Positions 46,372 to 57,700 of a DNA stretch of 64,000 nucleotides are shown piece after piece. Each line of letters begins with the position of its first letter. Positions within the stretch are counted from its first letter, which is position 1. The notes beneath the pieces are model-generated. The model ran no database searches. It saw nothing but the letters and a program-made list of their open reading frames with translations, and was not told the DNA's origin. The DNA is from Cinnamomum chago (Eukaryota; Streptophyta; Magnoliopsida; Laurales; Lauraceae): the NCBI GenBank assembly GCA_038049695.1, contig CP142455.1, positions 64,879,501 through 64,943,500 on the forward strand. The letters are read 5' to 3'. The position numbers and the translations under genes are program-made.

Positions 46372-46745
46372 CACTACAAAAAAAATGTCTTAATGAGTCA
46401 CTTTTAAAGTGTCTTAAAAAGTGGTTTGTGTCGCTTTTCTGATTACTATGCAAGCGTCTTATCTGCCGGCGTCACTAAAAGTTCGTAAAAGCGTCTCAAG
46501 AAATACATTTGTTGTGTCAGTTTCTGTTATCAAAGTAACACAAAAAAATGGTTACTTGTGTCACTTTAAACCCAAAAGTGACACTGAAATAACTTAAAAG
46601 CGTCACAAGAAAGATAACTTTGTTGTCTCCCTTTTCAAAAGCAGTGATCAATATGTTGTTTTCGGACCAAAAGTGACACAAGTAGTCATCAGTTGTGACA
46701 GTTTCTATAGAAGCGAGATACCATCCATTTTTCTTTTAAATAAAA
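46372..46745. repeat. A3 left TIR and subterminal repeats
   Basis: CACTACAAAAA, then GTGTCACTTT / AAAGTGACAC / GCGTCTTAT motifs in both orientations. The only complete copy of this end in the window. Confidence 0.8.
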
Positions 46746-47703
46746 ATGCAATATATACATTACTAATAACATGCTGCAGTATGGATACACTTTCAAATCA
46801 CTAAACCTGCCTTACAAAAGATGCAAAAAAATATAGATAGCAACATTCAATAAGAACCATTTCATTAATTGAAAATTAATCACCATTCACATTAAGGAAC
46901 GTACTTGCTCGTCCACGCACTAAATCAAACAAACTATTCAAAACATAGCCAATTTGAATCCATCCATAATCCAAACTATTTACATTAACCTTCGAATTCG
47001 TAACCAAAGCGTCACGACATAATCCAAAACCTTCACAAAAGCATAAAAAAAAGGCAAGCTACATTGTAAACAATTTCCGGAAATCCCTAACTAACCAAAA
47101 TTAACTTAACCTAATTAGTAGATCCACTTAGCAAAAGGCATTCCATCTCCATTTAATTAAGTTCTTCATTCACCTACAAAATAATAACAATTTGACTATG
47201 TATCAATAATATAATCAAGTAAGAAGGAGAGTTTAACCAACAATATCAAGGATTCATGTTAAAGAGAAAACATTTTGTCACTAGAGAAAGAGCAATTGAA
47301 ACACTAGCAATTCACATGTCATAAGATCATAGTAGCAAGCAAACTAGGAGCAATCAATAATACACTAATATGATGACCTAGTATTCCTATCACCATCTAC
47401 AACTAACACTCAATAAGCATTAACGTACCGAAAACTATGCAAGTTAATCACAGTCGACAGTCCCCCCCCCCCCTAATGATATGTGATGAAGTGTGAAATG
47501 CATCATGAACTAAAAAACTCCACCTACCCAAGTGCATGATGCAGACAAAAATGCATGAATCAATTCACATTGATGATAGTTCGATGAAGAAACAGGTAGT
47601 CACTAAGCCTAAAAACTGAAATGCACATTAAATTAAGTGTATCGTCACTAAGCCTTACTATGAAATCTTCTCAACTATACAAATTGAACTCCTAGGTATA
47701 CCT

Positions 47704-47750
47704 TTATAAAGGAAGAAATCCTTGGATTAAGTCGATAAACTCGAGTCGGG
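47704..47750 (-). pseudogene. ULP1-type gene, last 15 codons (A3)
   Basis: Reads RLEFIDLIQGFLPL then TAA on the minus strand; upstream homology to A1 and A2 ends at about 47,750. An even shorter remnant than in A1. Confidence 0.7.
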
Positions 47751-48095
47751 GACAAATAAGTTAGACTATTAGAAATAAGTTAGAAATCACAATATGTGAG
47801 ATTGTGTTTTTGTTATTGTTTTCCTTGTCTCTAGCCTTTTCTCCTTACCTCTACATGTTGGAGAAAAAGATGTGGCAATCCTGCTAATGGATGCTTTATA
47901 AAATTGGAAATAATGAATGGTGGGGGCACAAAATGCATACAGTAAGGACACCAATATAACCATTAATTCTATTAAAGTGCTCAAATTCAAACCTCCTGTC
48001 ATTTAGGGTCCATCCAAACACAGCCAAAAAAGGCCAAAAAAGGAAAAAGCTAAGACCACACTAAGATGGGTTGTGAGTTGTGGCTTACTTGGTCT
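47751..48095. other. A3 interior, no gene seen
   Basis: AT-rich; no exon recognised. Confidence 0.5.
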
Positions 48096-48860
48096 GCGTT
48101 AGATTCCTTCTCTAGTTCATAATGGACTGCAAATTCAATGCAGTAATAAGCATCTGAACTGTGCGCATGGAGTTGCTCAATGAAAGGAAGGGAAGGCAAC
48201 TGAGGAACCATGTAGAGATTGCTCATTTAACACCATGAATCCTTCAACATAATCCACCTTGCTGTCCATTGAAACCAAAAGCTCTTGGTCCTTGGTGAAA
48301 ATCTCAAAATCATCATAGAAGGCTCTGACCCATTTCACCTATAATAACCAAATTTTTTAGTTTAGAGACAACTGCAGCAAAGGAAAGCCCATTCAAAAAA
48401 CCAAGTACATAAAATGTGCAAAGGGTTTGTTTCTGTGGCAAATCTAAAAATATTCAAGAGTGAACTTTGTTATTTTCTTATCCTAAATCCCAATTGTTTT
48501 GAAGATCAAGGTAGAAATGAAGTTTAGGAGACCACATTATCAACATTCGTAATTCATACTACCAATGTTAGTATCCATCTAATGTGTTTTCTGGTTTGTG
48601 TGCCACTCCAAAGGCATTCTGGAGACCATACCAACAGTTTTAAAACATAATCAAACCAACCTATATTAATATTATCTAGGTTCTCTGATTTACAATCAGA
48701 AGCCAATCGTGGTTTTTTCTTCAAAATGTCAACAATTAAATTGTTAGCTTTCTCCATTGTCTTCTTCAATTCATCTTTTGACGTTTGATACTTGTTGCAA
48801 AAAGATGCAATAATGTCCACACCCCTATCATGAGCATGCAAAGCCAAGTTGCCACTCATA
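48096..48860 (-). pseudogene. Captured fragment of an unidentified host gene
   Basis: Two open blocks on the minus strand. 48,690-48,859 encodes SGNLALHAHDRGVDIIASFC and KTMEKANNLIVDILKKKPRL. 48,096-48,345 encodes KWVRAFYDDFEIFTKDQELL, VSMDSKVDYVEGFM and, in another frame, LPFIEQLHAHSSDAYYCIEF. GT donor-like ends (GACCAAG|TAAGCC) and an acceptor-like AG before KWVRAF suggest exons. The mix of charged and hydrophobic residues looks like a genuine protein but I do not recognise the family. Confidence 0.5.
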
Positions 48861-49808
48861 CATAAACGAATCTAAGGAGCTGTTTGGAAACTTGTGTAAT
48901 CTAATAAGAGCTAATTAAAACAAGTTCTAAAATAAAAGCTCTAGTTTTTAAGTTCTAATTTACAATTAGGCCTTCTTTGGTACCTCTACTCACGGAATGT
49001 ACAGTGATTAGGAAACCAAGAAAGAGGGTGGTTGTCAAGATTACTCAAGAACACCATATGCAGCCACAAACCTAACATCGTTGTGATCCAGGAGTCAAAG
49101 CTAGCTAAGGTGGATAATTATTTGATTCATTCCATTTGGTGAATCACTTAATTCAATAAAATGGATGGTTCTAGCTATGGTCAGTGCAGAGGCACTGTAG
49201 ACGAGAAAAAAAGAAAAGGCACTGTAGATGCCACATCAAGTAATATTCCACCACCTCAAGCACTAAGATCCAAAAGAGAATGGCCAAAAGTAAAAGCAAA
49301 GCCATTATTGAAAAAAGATAACTTAATATACACCCACTGCTTTTGATGCAATTTATCTTTTTCCCACTTTTGATGTTAAACAGGACACTGACCTTTTGTA
49401 TACTAACACAAAAAAGTAAAAGAAGCAAAGAAATGGTGGATGTATTAAAATACAATTTATATTTGGCACCCCCATTTTTCAAAGATCTCCTCAATTCTTT
49501 TTCCATTTTTCTTTCTTTTTTTTTATGAATGTATCTTGCAGAAGGGTCTGCCTATCATTCACTAGTAATGTAAAACAATAGAGGAGAGAGAATGAGGGGA
49601 AATGAAAATCATACCTGGCACTTGAATGATACGTACAAGTGCCACCAGTGCCTGTAAATCAACCATGAAAAGAGCAAAACAAGAGAGAACATAAATCAGT
49701 CTTCTTCTTTTGTTCTTATGCCATGTAAGGATGGAGAAAAAAAAAATGAATGAGAAGCTCACTTGGATATGATGTAACAACAGTGGCAGTGCCTGCAAAG
49801 TCATTGAC
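48861..49808. other. A3 interior, no confident gene
   Basis: AT-rich. Short frames here have no recognisable family. Confidence 0.4.
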
Positions 49809-50090
49809 TCACAAGGTTCCTGCAATTCGAGTACTATTGTGGGTGTTCTCCTCCTCATCAAGCTTGGCCAGACCAAAGTCTGACATCTTAGGATTAAGAT
49901 CCTTATCCAGCAGTATATTGGTAGCTTTGATGTCTCTATGAACAATTCTCAGCGTTGATTCTTCATGGAGATAAGCCAAACCTCTTGCTATACCAACACA
50001 TATCATATGCCTCATTGGCCAATCCAGTTTCAGTTGTTTTTCTTCCGGACCTATGAACATTCCAACTGAAAATTGGGTCTCCGAATTCAT
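49809..50090 (-). pseudogene. Captured LRR-VIII receptor-like kinase fragment
   Basis: Encodes [60 protein letters not shown] and [15 protein letters not shown]. It spans kinase subdomains VIb (HRDIKATN catalytic loop) and VII (DFG), with residues characteristic of plant LRR-RLK subfamily VIII-2. Catalytic Asp and DFG are present, but subdomains I-V and VIII-XI are missing. About 90 residues; cannot be an active kinase. Confidence 0.9.
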
Positions 50091-50454
50091 CGGTAGTTGA
50101 CGCTGAGATGAAAAGCAAGCATAAAGTAATCAGTCATCTTACATTTCATTAGCTCTGTACCCAAATACTTCAAATATATAGTAATTCGTTTTTTTTTTTT
50201 TTTAGGCAACAAAGAAAATATATTAAGAAAGGAAAGAGTATTACAAAGATTAGTACTTTGTAAAGACATGTCATGGATTAAAGAGAGATGAAATCCTGAT
50301 ACTTCAACTTTACGCAATGTATCCATATCAAATTGTACTCGATGCTTCGATTTTATATGTAAAATTTGGGTGGTTCCAGCAGTATCCATGTTGTCTCTGC
50401 CTTAATCCATGTTGTATCTGGGTATTCAAATTAGGGAGAGTTTCTTGAGAAGGA
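50091..50454. other. A3 interior between kinase and subtilase pieces
   Basis: No exon recognised; an A/T homopolymer at 50,188-50,205. Confidence 0.45.
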
Positions 50455-52432
50455 CTAACTGGTGATAATGAGTGCTGATTTTATTGCAGCTGGAGACCAA
50501 TCTGGATGTAGCGCTTTAATCAATGCACCAATGCCAGCAACATGTAGGGTTGCCACGGAAGTTCCGGTACGACGGTGAATCGCTAGGAATGGTTGCAGCT
50601 AAGATATTGACACCAGGGGCAGCTACATCCGGGTACGGCAAATATACCATGCATGAGTTACAAAACGAACCTTGTTAAGCGAGTCAAATACAATGTGTTC
50701 TTAACTGAAAATGACTGAATTTCTACTAATTGGAATTAGAAAAAAAAAATTGAAAATTCTCAGTAGCCATTAAACTGCAGCCATTATAGCCCATTAGATT
50801 GAATATTGAGCTAATGTTAGGATCTTTGGATGTTTTGACTTTTTGTCTTTGTCAAGGGTCAGCTGAGTATCTGAATGAACTCAGGAGGTAGCTTTCTCAG
50901 ACAAACCATCATTCCTAATTGTTGAATTGTGGGGCCATGATGTACAGATTCGTCAGCTGTTACCAAACTCCCTGGATTTCCCAGTTGATCCTTCCCAAGT
51001 GGCATTTGGAGAGTTAGGAAATATGGAGCATTTTGACAGGTTAAAAAAAGGCCTTCACAAAAGAATCGGGAATTTTGGAGATGTTATGAAATAGTAATTA
51101 TCCTAACCAAACACGCTCGTTCAACCAAAAGTATTGAGAGACATTATTAAATAGTAGTTTTCACCTAGCCAGAACACCATAAGCACCGCTTTTCTGAAGA
51201 GATACCAATGGTGCAAATCTAATCTCCTGTCCTATATACATACTTTGGCCCTACAACCAAACACTATTCATCAATGACCATTGAAACAAAATTCTCTCAC
51301 CCGTACAGAGTATCATATATCAATGTGGTGCCCACCCGTGATTCTATCTATGATCATGACTATTGATTTGATGGGGTCCACGGCACATGGGAACATATAT
51401 TAACAAAAGGGACCCACATGCAGCCTGTGCCAGCCATAAAAATTGCATCATCCAGATGAAGACAGATGAGGAGGTGAAAAAAAAATACCATTATAGTTCG
51501 ATTCTTTCCGAGTGTGATAGCAGTTGGGTAGGACCAATCTATGGTGCTAGCTCCCACAGTTAGGATCCAAGGTGCAGTATTTACAAGTGTATTGGGGCGA
51601 GGACCCGCATTTCCTGCTGCACAAAGAACCATTATTCCTCTGGCCACCACATGAAATGCACCTACAGCAAGAGTGTCACGTTCACCAGCATCAAAGAAGT
51701 AGGGCAGGATCCAACCAATTGATAAGGACAACACGTTCACCCCATCATATATGGCTTGATCGATTGCTTGCAGCATGTCCACGGTTGAACACAACCCATC
51801 AAGCATATGTTTTAACATATTTTGTACATGGCTAGTCGAGCTCGGGGCGCACCCCCTTGGACAGCACCCACAGAGAGCCCCTTGTAGCTCACATTTCTCA
51901 CCAAGGAACCCGCAGCTATGGATGAGCAGTGGGTGCCATGCCCTACAAAGTCTTTAGGGGACAAGTAGTCCAACTGTGTTGTGGCGTTGTATGGCCCTCC
52001 AAGTGCAGCAAGGAGCCCTTTGATGAACCACGGCGCTCCTATTAGTTTCCTGTTGCAGTTTGTGGAACTGAAGTTAGTTCCAAACATGCATGTGCCCTTC
52101 CAATGAGAAGGGATAGGTGCCAAGCCTTCATCATTGAAGCTTTCAGATTCTGGCCAGATTCCTAACCATTCATTTAAATGTAAGTTGAGAGCATGGTTAG
52201 TCATTTGGCGTAGTTCTAAAATATTATGGGTGTGAGAGAGACCTGAATCAATGACTCCAATGATGGTTCCATCACCCATGTTGCTCTCGGACAATAGATT
52301 TGGTGCTTCATGAGAGTAAGAGAGGCCAAGGTAATCCCAACTACGAGTAGTTTCGGGCTTCATTAGGGAATTAGGCATCACATCTAATAAGACCCAATTA
52401 GGTTGATTTTGGGATATCCCATATCCATACAC
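50455..52432 (-). pseudogene. Captured SBT3-type subtilisin-like protease fragment
   Basis: Minus-strand pieces in gene order. 51,812-52,432 encodes MPNSLMKPETTRSWDYLGLS, MGDGTIIGVIDSG (catalytic Asp), WPESESFNDEGLAPIPSHWK, FVGHGTHCSSIAAGS (catalytic His) and GGAPRARLAMYKIC. 51,480-51,800 encodes DGVNVLSLSIGW and MVLCAAGNAGPRPNTLVNTA (oxyanion Asn). 50,455-50,640 encodes PDVAAPGVNILAA and GTSVATLHVAGIGALIKALH (catalytic Ser). All catalytic motifs have traces, but pieces are out of frame with each other, GTSMATPH reads GTSVATLH, and about 33 residues (LSHTHNILELRQ...) split the conserved DTGIWPES, probably a retained intron. Secretion signal and C-terminal domain are missing. Confidence 0.9.
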
Positions 52433-53611
52433 AGGTCTTCCCTCTCTCTCTCTCTCTCTAGTGGTTATCTAATAACTCTCATGTCATGTAAATGGTACCA
52501 AGAAGAAAACGTTTCAGTATTTGGTAATCTTTGAGTCGAGTTTGACTCAAGCTCAAACTCAATATGCATTGCAAAGTAGAGGTACAGCATTGCACGGTTG
52601 GGCCTTATTTCTAGTAAAGCTTGCACTAGAGCTTGAGCTTGAGATCAATTAGTACTATCAAGCCAAGCTCAACTTAATTCAAGCCATGCTCAGGCTGGGG
52701 TTAGTTCAGCTTGGCTATAGATCAAGGTAGCTTGTTTAATGTTCAAGCAAAGCTCAAGTCAAGCTACCTCTTGCTCTCAAGTTCACACGCAAACACTATT
52801 AGATTCTACAGTTTCAGGGAGAAAATTATACAAATCACAAGTTTACAAGTACTTGATCAAAAACCAACACTATCACAACCATTTCTACATGAATCTAATC
52901 AATCAATGATATGAGAAGACATAACAAATTTAGGAACGACAAATAAAAGTTCCACAAACCATGAAACTGACACCTTCATGTAAGATAATGGAGGAATGAC
53001 AGACCAACATAACCTCTAGGTAAATTTCCAAGAATACGTTATGAGGCAATGTCCAATATTATGACCAACATATTATAAGATAAATGTCTAAACCTGCTGC
53101 TTAACCCACCATCAAATCCTTTCGAAATTTCCTTCTTTTTTTTCTGCGCCCCAACCTAAAGCTGCCAGCAGCCATTGGCCATTGCACAAACTTCATCGAT
53201 TTTCAATTTTTTCCTTTGTTGATGGGATCTATGAACTTTCTTTTGAAAGATCAGTTGACTACACCCTGTGTGACCTTGTGGTTGTGAGAGTGAGTAAACT
53301 CTGATTTTCCCACTTCATTACATGCAATACCTTAGTCATTCATCAGGTGGGGGTCATCATTAACATCCTCAAGACCAATAACAAAAGCCCTTGATGAAAT
53401 GGAAAAGCCCAATTTACATATGGGGGCATATTCACAATATCTCTCACCAGAGTTTCAAAAGACACTTCAATCCATATCAGACAATCCCCTTTTGGCCTTT
53501 CCCATGACTGAGTTCCAATATCACATTTCCACATAGAGAACTTTAAAAGAAAAAACCTAAAGAATTCACATCTAAAGACAGAATCAACAACAGAAAGAGA
53601 TAAAAAAAAAA
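52433..53611. other. A3 interior, no confident gene
   Basis: CT microsatellite at 52,441-52,462; many GAGCTTGAGCTT / CAAGCTCAA half-palindromes at 52,540-52,770; the remainder AT-rich without recognisable exons. Confidence 0.45.
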
Positions 53612-54010
53612 AACACAAGAGCGAAGTCGCACCATAGCTGCAGAAAGTCGGCCGTCTTCTCCTGCTTCAGTACAGAGACGGCCCAGAACCGGCCGTCAGG
53701 AGCCACATCGAGCTGGACGGGAATTGCAACGGAGCCAATGAGGTGCACCGAATTGGCGACCTTTGGTTGCCAAGGGATCTCTGCAGGCCACGGCCAGCCG
53801 GCAGAGAGGGTTTAGGCGCCGGTGGGGCATCGGCACCAGCTTCAATAGACCCTTTGGTGTCCGGAGCGGGAATTGAAGGTTCGACTTTGGGTTTCCGAGG
53901 CCATCTAGAAAATCCTTGTACAGATTTTCTGGGGGTGCAGAAGAAGAAGAAGCTTTGAGAGTGGGAAGCCAAAGGCAAGCCTGTTAGATATTAAGCTTTG
54001 CATTCTATTT
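53612..54010 (-). pseudogene. Captured organellar single-stranded DNA-binding (OSB) protein first exon
   Basis: Minus strand begins MQSLISNRLAFGFPLSKLLL, a plausible organelle-targeting peptide, continues RWPRKPKVEPSIPAPDTKGS and PPAPKPSLPAG, and after a frame change reads EIPWQPKVANSVHLIGSVAI and PVQLDVAPDGRFWAVSVLKQ. The WQPKVANSVxLIGxV block and following PDGxFWA match the OB-fold start of plant OSB proteins, which bind single-stranded DNA in mitochondria or plastids. The two frames do not connect as they stand. Includes the start codon and leader; it is the rightmost cargo of A3. Confidence 0.75.
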
Positions 54011-54960
54011 CTTTCTCTTCCTAACGAACCAATTCCACCTCTTCTGCTGCTGCAACAGGAGGGGAATGGAAAAGGGAAAATGGGTCGAACCTGTGATGAT
54101 TTAGGACTTGGGAGGAGTTCAGGACTCAGGAGTGGAAAACGATAATTGTTCAAGAGGGGTAGGAGTAACCCACTCCCACAATCCACCATCGTCTACATCC
54201 CCCCTACCAAGGAACCCACTCCCACAATCCACCCCCAAAATCTCCCAGCACCATGGAACCCACTCCCACAATCCAGCAGAAACCCTACAACATATATAGC
54301 TGAAAGAAGAAGAAGTAGAGAGAAGAGCAGAGAGGGACAGAACAAAGAGATGGGGAAAGAGAGAGAAAGCAGAGAGGGAGCAGAGAGATGGGGAGCGAGG
54401 GAGAGAGAGAGAGAACGGAGAAGAAGGAGAGAGGAGAGGGGGAACGGTGCATGCGCAGTGTGTGCGGAGTGCAGAAAGAGGGAGGGGTGTACCTGGTGCA
54501 GGGGCGGCTCGAGGAGGCGGAAGAAGGTGCTGCGTGTGGGCCGGGGCTGCTGCTGCTTGTGTTTGGCGGAGGAAGATAATGGAGCAGAGGGTGGCGGGTT
54601 TGGTGAGGAGAGAAGAGAGAAGGAGGTTGGATGGTTGCGATGGAGATGGAGATGGAGATGGGAGGCTGGCTGATGATGCGCAGGGCTGAAGGTGAGCCCT
54701 GGGTTGTGTGAATGGAGATGATGCAGGGGAGGACTGGAGGGATGGGGGGTGCAGAGATGATGTGCACCTTTCCATCGTCTCAGACACTCCTCAAGGGGAT
54801 CGCTCTGATCGTTAGGGTATTTGGGCGCAGGGAATGAAGTACGGAGGGAATGAAGGGATGGGATATAAGATGGAGGGAACACCCGCCCAAATCATCACTT
54901 TCCAAGCACCCGCCCAAATTATGTGTTTGTTTTCTATTTCCTGAAATAAAAGAACAACCA
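54011..54960. other. A3 right internal region, purine-rich, with short repeats
   Basis: Three copies of CCCACTCCCACAATCCA at 54,168-54,277; a long purine-rich tract (AGAGAGAGCAGAGAGGGAGC-like) at 54,300-54,440; then the GATGGAGATGGGAGGCTGG and GTCTCAGACACTCCTCAAGG blocks shared with A1. Ser/Pro-rich frames on the minus strand here follow from the purine tract and are not genes. Likely element promoter and 5' leader. Confidence 0.5.
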
Positions 54961-55172
54961 AACTTCTTGTGTCACTTTTGTTTAGTGGGGAAACACTTTA
55001 AGAAACATAGATTTGTTTTGTGTGTCGCGTTATAGAAAAGTGACACAACAAACCTCCTTCTCGTTTACTCCTCCTCTAAAGTGACACATCAGACCATACT
55101 GTGTCACTTTATTGTAAAAGCGACACAAAAGCTCGTTTCAAAAGCGAGACTAAAAGTCCTTTTTTGGTAGTG
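54961..55172. repeat. A3 right subterminal repeats and TIR
   Basis: CTTGTGTCACTTTT, AAAGTGACACAAC, AAGTGACACATC, TGTGTCACTTTA and AAAGCGACACAAAAG, then TTTTTTGGTAGTG. Matches 24,120-24,324 of A1. Confidence 0.85.
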
Positions 55173-56006
55173 AAAGTACTACTTGGATTGAATCAATGGT
55201 GATGCATCCAAAACAATAAATCAATTCAAAACATAAAACATGTTAAGGACACAACAACTCATAGTTTATCATGCTACAAAAGATTTACCAATAATTAAGC
55301 AAAGCATGAAAACATATGATTAAGGAAAGTAGAGCCTACTTGGTGATTTAACTTCATTAATCCAAGCTTTAGCTTTCCTAATGATCCCCTTCATCCCTTA
55401 GTTCATTCCCCTTTCATTGGCCTCAAAACCTCTCAAGAAGGGCCTTAAAATTCTCAACTTTTGGCAAAGGAATGAACTAGTATTTATAGCCAAAACAGCC
55501 CAACGGCTAGTCTCCCGGTCGACCTGGCCCTACCCCAGTCGACCTGCCTTCACAACGGTAAAAAAAACAGACCGTTTGAAAAGGGGCTAACGGCTCTATC
55601 CCGGTCGACCGGCCACACTGCAGGTCGACCCCCTGGGACCAAAAATCCTATATTTTGTAAATTTGAAGGTTTTTCTTGGAGGGGATTTTTGGGCCATTAA
55701 ATCAAGCTTGGAAACATGTTTTAAATCAAACTAAGTGGTTTAAAAACATGAAACATAAGAAGCCTAAAATGATTCAAAACTTTAAAACCAATGGCTTGCT
55801 TGATTTCTAAGAAATTCTTTTTCTAAACAAATGCATCCAAGTTTAAAAACAAATCATGCATAAATCGATACTTTTACAAATCTTAAAAGCAATGCATGAA
55901 TAAATCAAGATTTCAAGTTTTTATAAATCAATGCATAAGTGTGTAAATCAAATGATGCTTGAATGTTAATGCATCCATCAAATTGCAATATACAAAATTC
56001 CTAACA
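55173..56006 (-). other. Copia-like 5' LTR, right portion
   Basis: Continues the LTR after A3 (AAAGTACTACTTGGATTG) to TTCCTAACA at 56,006. It contains the TATA motif and four GTCGAC palindromes of U3. Confidence 0.88.
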
Positions 56007-56300
56007 CCAAGTCCGTCTGTGTTGACCCCTCTGTTACAAAAGTCAAGTAACACCCGTAACCCTTACGGAGCAACTTCTCAGCTTTAATTGCCGAAATTTG
56101 AGTGATTTTGATGGCCTTCTTCTTCCCACGAAAAGTTGGCTGCCCATCGATCTTGAAGGTAATGGTTTTCTCATAACAGTCAATAGAAGCATGATAGGAT
56201 GCAAGCCAATCCAAGCCCATGATGATATCAAAATCATTCATATTCAACAAGATGAGAACTGCTAAAACTCATTCTCTCCAGTCAAAACAACATTCGACTC
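56007..56300 (-). pseudogene. Tekay protease, C-terminal part
   Basis: Reads MNDFDIIMGLDWLASYHASI, ITFKIDGQPTFRGKKKAIKI and KLLRKGYGCYLTFVTEGS. The DxILGMDWL-type motif followed by a KLLRKG block is the usual end of chromovirus protease before RT. The Copia-like insertion follows on its downstream side. Confidence 0.75.
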
Positions 56301-56569
56301 ATACATAGTACTAGTTTCAACATTTTCACCAATAGGAGTAACCACATCAAGGGACAATCCATAGATGCAAGCATAACTTCTAGTTTAGTAGTCAAAGCGG
56401 GGGAAACAAATGAGTGGGTGGAGCCAGGGTCAAATAAAACCCTGGCTTGGTGTTATACAGCTAACAGCGTACCTTCCACTACTGCTTGGGACACATCTGC
56501 ATCCTTCTCAGTCAGTGCAAATACTCTGCCTTTGGTGGGTGCATTCTGGTTATTCTGGAAAGGTTTGCA

Positions 56570-57545
56570 CTGCTATTGTTGATGCCACGGGGGTCGTTGT
56601 TGTTGTTGATGCCGCGGGAGTCGTTGAGTTGACTGTTCTCGACGGAGTGGATCAGGACAATCTTTGATCATGTGCCTAGGCTTACCACAGGTAAAGCACA
56701 TCTTATTCTTCTTATAGCAGTCGTTCACATGATGCCGCCCTTGGCAGAAACTACATGTGATTGTCGGTGCCCTTTGGTTGTCAGTTCGTTGTTGCTTCTG
56801 GGGTTGTTCATAACCTGTCTGATGAAACTCTTGACGCTTGTTTGGTGGACCCCTCTTAAGACTCCCCCGACCATTCTTTTTGTCCTTGAAGTGTTCAGTG
56901 AGAGACAAAGTGGCTTCCATCTTGAATGCTTTGGCCACTAATTGGTTATAGTCTTCCATTTCAAATCTTGCCAAATGCTTCATGAGAATAGGCCTTAATC
57001 CCTTCTCAAACTTGTTTGCCTTAGACACCTCATCCTGAATTAAGTGAGGCGCGCAAACCTAGCCAGCTCCGAAAATTTTGCCTCATATTCGGCCACAATC
57101 ATGTTCCCTTGGATCAAAGTAGCAAATTCTTATGCTTTTTGGGCCCTAATATGCTTAGGGATATACTTCTTGCTATACTTCTCTTTGAAAGGTGTCGATG
57201 TTATTTCAGTGTTGGTCTTCTTTAGGGCTTCCTCCTCAAATTCCCACCAATGTTCAGCTGCCCATTTTATTTTATACGATGCCAAGGATACCTTATCTGT
57301 CTCTACACATTTCATCACTTTAAAAATCTTCTCAATTTCTCTTAGCCAGGTCTCCACTTTTGTCGGGTCTGTGGTCCCACTGAAAGATGGCGGATCATAG
57401 CCCTTAAATCTCTTATAAAGGTTTGGCTCTTGTCGGGCCCCGGTCTGTGCCGTGATAATGGTGGCCACTTCCCGGAGTGTCCGCTGCACATCTTCAAGTT
57501 CGGAACCACCACCATTAACATGGGAATCTTTGCTTGATGCCATCT
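56570..57545 (-). pseudogene. Tekay gag with zinc knuckle
   Basis: Begins MASSKDSHVNGGGSELEDVQ near 57.54 kb, then RFKGYDPPSFSGTTDPTKVE and TWLREIEKIFKVMKC (retrotrans_gag), a KFEKGLRPILMKHLARFEME block, and CCHC knuckles CSFCQGRHHVNDC and CFTCGKPRHMIKDC near 56.7 kb. Capsid/nucleocapsid protein of the Tekay element. Broken. Confidence 0.82.
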
Positions 57546-57688
57546 TCAAAAGGAAACATACTTAGATTAGAAAGGAGGAAGAAAAGAAATTGTAACATGA
57601 TTCCAACTATTTCCCAATTCTAATTCTACCCAGCGATCTCAATAATTTTAAAGGTTTCTACCAATTTTATTTCTTATAGAACCCTGGT

Positions 57689-57700
57689 GCTCTGATACCA
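57689..57700 (-). other. Tekay primer-binding site
   Basis: Minus strand TGGTATCAGAGC, an exact match to the 3' end complement of plant initiator tRNA-Met, three bases from the LTR edge at 57,704. Confidence 0.88.

Larger units (their letters stand above)
46372..55172 (-). mobile_element. CACTA element A3 carrying host gene fragments
   Basis: Complete at both ends: CACTACAAAAAAAATG (46,372) and CCTTTTTTGGTAGTG (55,172), flanked by the 3 bp duplication AAA inside the Copia LTR sequence CCAATTAAAGTACTAC, intact in the other LTR at 41,150. The left 1.35 kb and right 0.55 kb match A1 and A2. Subterminal AAAGTGACACAA repeats at both ends. Inside are the end of the ULP1 last exon and pieces of at least four host genes, all minus strand. 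No transposase. 8,801 bp. Confidence 0.93.
39906..56006 (-). mobile_element. Copia-like non-autonomous element (LARD type) in Tekay pol; contains CACTA A3
   Basis: Direct LTRs at about 39,912-41,981 (slightly incomplete at its outer end) and 45,044-56,006 (about 2,159 bp once A3 is removed), a few percent different. The inner edge of the right LTR is TGTAAGTCCGGGG, next to a PBS-like sequence; the inner edge of the left LTR is TTCCTAACA, next to a purine-rich tract. The 3.06 kb between them has no coding capacity. Similar CAAAGGGGGAGATTGTTAG ends are typical of plant Ty1/copia elements, so I place it there; lineage uncertain. No clear target duplication. Younger than the Tekay it splits. Confidence 0.78.

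Noticed and set aside
49809-50090. Receptor kinase as a working host gene
   Set aside because: Only subdomains VI-VII are present, inside CACTA ends; no N-lobe, ectodomain or C-terminal part nearby.
50455-52432. Subtilase as an intact host gene
   Set aside because: Catalytic motifs are spread over pieces in different frames, the signal peptide and C-terminus are missing, and the locus lies inside A3.
54119-54882. Ser/Pro-rich minus-strand frames of 160-230 codons
   Set aside because: They arise from the purine-rich tract, overlap in all three frames and have no recognisable domain.
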